In this document: positions 63,383-64,000 of the stretch, in pieces
Layout: every line of letters starts with the position of its first letter
Numbering within the stretch: position 1 is the stretch's first letter
Assembly (NCBI RefSeq): GCF_018678075.1
Contig: NZ_JAHHIR010000033.1
Location: 62,001-126,000 of the forward strand
Direction of reading: 5' to 3'
From: Epibacterium ulvae
Lineage (GTDB): Bacteria > Pseudomonadota > Alphaproteobacteria > Rhodobacterales > Rhodobacteraceae
Length of the DNA: 64,000 nucleotides
Made by a program: the position numbers and the translations under genes
The notes under the pieces: model-generated
The model's input: the letters and a program-made list of their open reading frames with translations, nothing else
What the model was told of the DNA's origin: nothing
Databases searched by the model: none

Positions 63383-64000
63383 GCGGCCACCTGTGGCGAA
63401 AATCCGGTCACGTCCAGGAACCGATCACAGACCTCTTCGCGCGCGGCTTCATCATGGAAGATCCCGATGATCGCCGCACCGCGTGCCTTGGCGGCATTAA
63501 TCAGCCCCAGAACCGTGGCGCGGTTCTTTGCATCCAGGCTCGCGGTTGGTTCATCCAGCAACATCGCCGGATACTCATAGGCAAAGCCGCGCGCGATGTT
63601 CACCCGCTGCTGTTCACCGCCCGAAAATGTCGTCGGGCTCAGCGACCACAGACGTTCGGGAATATTCAGTTGCGCCAACAGACTGGCAGCCTTGTCACGT
63701 GCCACTCCCTGATCCTCGCCCACGGCCAGCAACGGCTCGGCGACGACATCCAGCGTTGGCACACGTGGCACGACCCGCAGGAACTGGCTGACATAACCCA
63801 GCGTGTTGCGGCGCAGCTCCAGGATCTCACGCGGTTCAGCCTGGGCCACGTCCACATCGCCGATCAAGATCTGCCCGCTGGCGGCCAGATAGTTGCCGTA
63901 GATCAGCCGCATCAGAGTGGATTTTCCCGCCCCGGATGCGCCCACCAGACCGACACATTCGCCGACAGCAACCTTTAAGCTTGCTCCCTCCATCACTGGG
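63379..64000 (-). CDS. phnL: Phosphonate C-P lyase ABC-type protein PhnL (5' end outside window)
   Basis: An ABC-type ATPase component of the phosphonate machinery. Visible motifs: Walker [16 protein letters not shown]-loop region [15 protein letters not shown], signature [15 protein letters not shown], Walker [13 protein letters not shown]. The open frame reaches the window edge; by comparison with known PhnL about 20 N-terminal residues lie beyond base 64000, and the GTG at 63996 is internal. The rest of the phn operon is expected upstream of the window edge on this strand. Confidence 0.93.
   Translation of the reverse strand, partial: PVMEGASLKVAVGECVGLVGASGAGKSTLMRLIYGNYLAASGQILIGDVDVAQAEPREILELRRNTLGYVSQFLRVVPRVPTLDVVAEPLLAVGEDQGVARDKAASLLAQLNIPERLWSLSPTTFSGGEQQRVNIARGFAYEYPAMLLDEPTASLDAKNRATVLGLINAAKARGAAIIGIFHDEAAREEVCDRFLDVTGFSPQVAA

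Noticed and set aside
63379-63996. GTG at 63996 as the start of phnL
   Set aside because: PhnL proteins have about 20 residues before this point and the frame stays open to the window edge, so the gene is cut by the edge.
1-64000. tRNA, rRNA, CRISPR arrays, insertion sequences and prophage genes
   Set aside because: Looked for on both strands by eye; no cloverleaf with a T-arm GTTCGA core, no regular direct repeats, and no transposase or integrase motif were found.

Overview
The window looks like about 64 kb of chromosome from a marine Rhodobacteraceae (Roseobacter-group) alphaproteobacterium. The evidence is a high-GC coding style, an Irr-type Fur regulator beside fabA-fabB-fabI, a miaB-phoH-ybeY-corC-lnt-metK block, and above all a near-consensus SAM/SAH riboswitch before metK, a class known only from Rhodobacterales. 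No rRNA, tRNA, CRISPR array, IS element or phage was seen. Gene calls rest on motifs read by eye; no database search was possible.

Region 1 (1-15.1 kb) is a cell-surface or exopolysaccharide locus with a natural-product flavour. A five-gene, translationally coupled operon encodes an NRPS-like enzyme (formyltransferase, condensation-like remnant, adenylation domain split by a luciferase-like monooxygenase, carrier protein), its phosphopantetheinyl transferase, two SGNH-type proteins (one fused to a glycosidase-like domain) and a GT2 glycosyltransferase. Facing or following it are a GT4 glycosyltransferase, a Wzx-type flippase, a Wzz-type chain-length protein, a CpsD-like ATPase without its Walker lysine, and an initiating sugar-phosphate transferase. 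The adenylation pocket reads like a glycine code, so the locus may attach a formylated or oxidised glycyl unit to a glycan. No Wzy polymerase or Wza exporter is in the window.

Region 2 (15.4-18.7 kb) holds an AraC regulator and two convergent kinase-like genes, both lacking expected catalytic residues. Region 3 (18.8-28 kb) is conserved housekeeping: an rRNA methyltransferase, metK under its riboswitch, lnt, corC, ybeY, phoH and miaB. Two envelope genes sharing an unfamiliar DPxGCEHW module sit inside it. Region 4 (28-33.5 kb) has two poorly known genes, irr, and fabA-fabB-fabI split by a terminator and a cupin gene.

Region 5 (33.6-39.6 kb) is a same-strand run: HAD dehalogenase, alpha/beta hydrolase, PLP dehydratase, nuclease/phosphatase-fold protein, pcaD and pcaB. 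Region 6 (39.8-53.8 kb) holds a persulfide-sensor-like ArsR protein, a large degenerate ABC protein with a cyclic-nucleotide-binding-like tail, a DUF3307 membrane protein, a Yej/Dpp-type peptide ABC operon coupled to a CaiB/BaiF CoA-transferase, and a large MscS channel.

Region 7 (53.9-60.9 kb) is a tightly packed seven-gene operon: four glycosyltransferases, a histidine phosphatase, a cytoplasmic NodB-type deacetylase-like protein and a small methyltransferase. I know no described pathway for it. Region 8 (60.9-64 kb) is the end of a phosphonate C-P lyase locus: phnM, a 2H-phosphoesterase-like DUF1045 gene, phnN and the start-truncated phnL.
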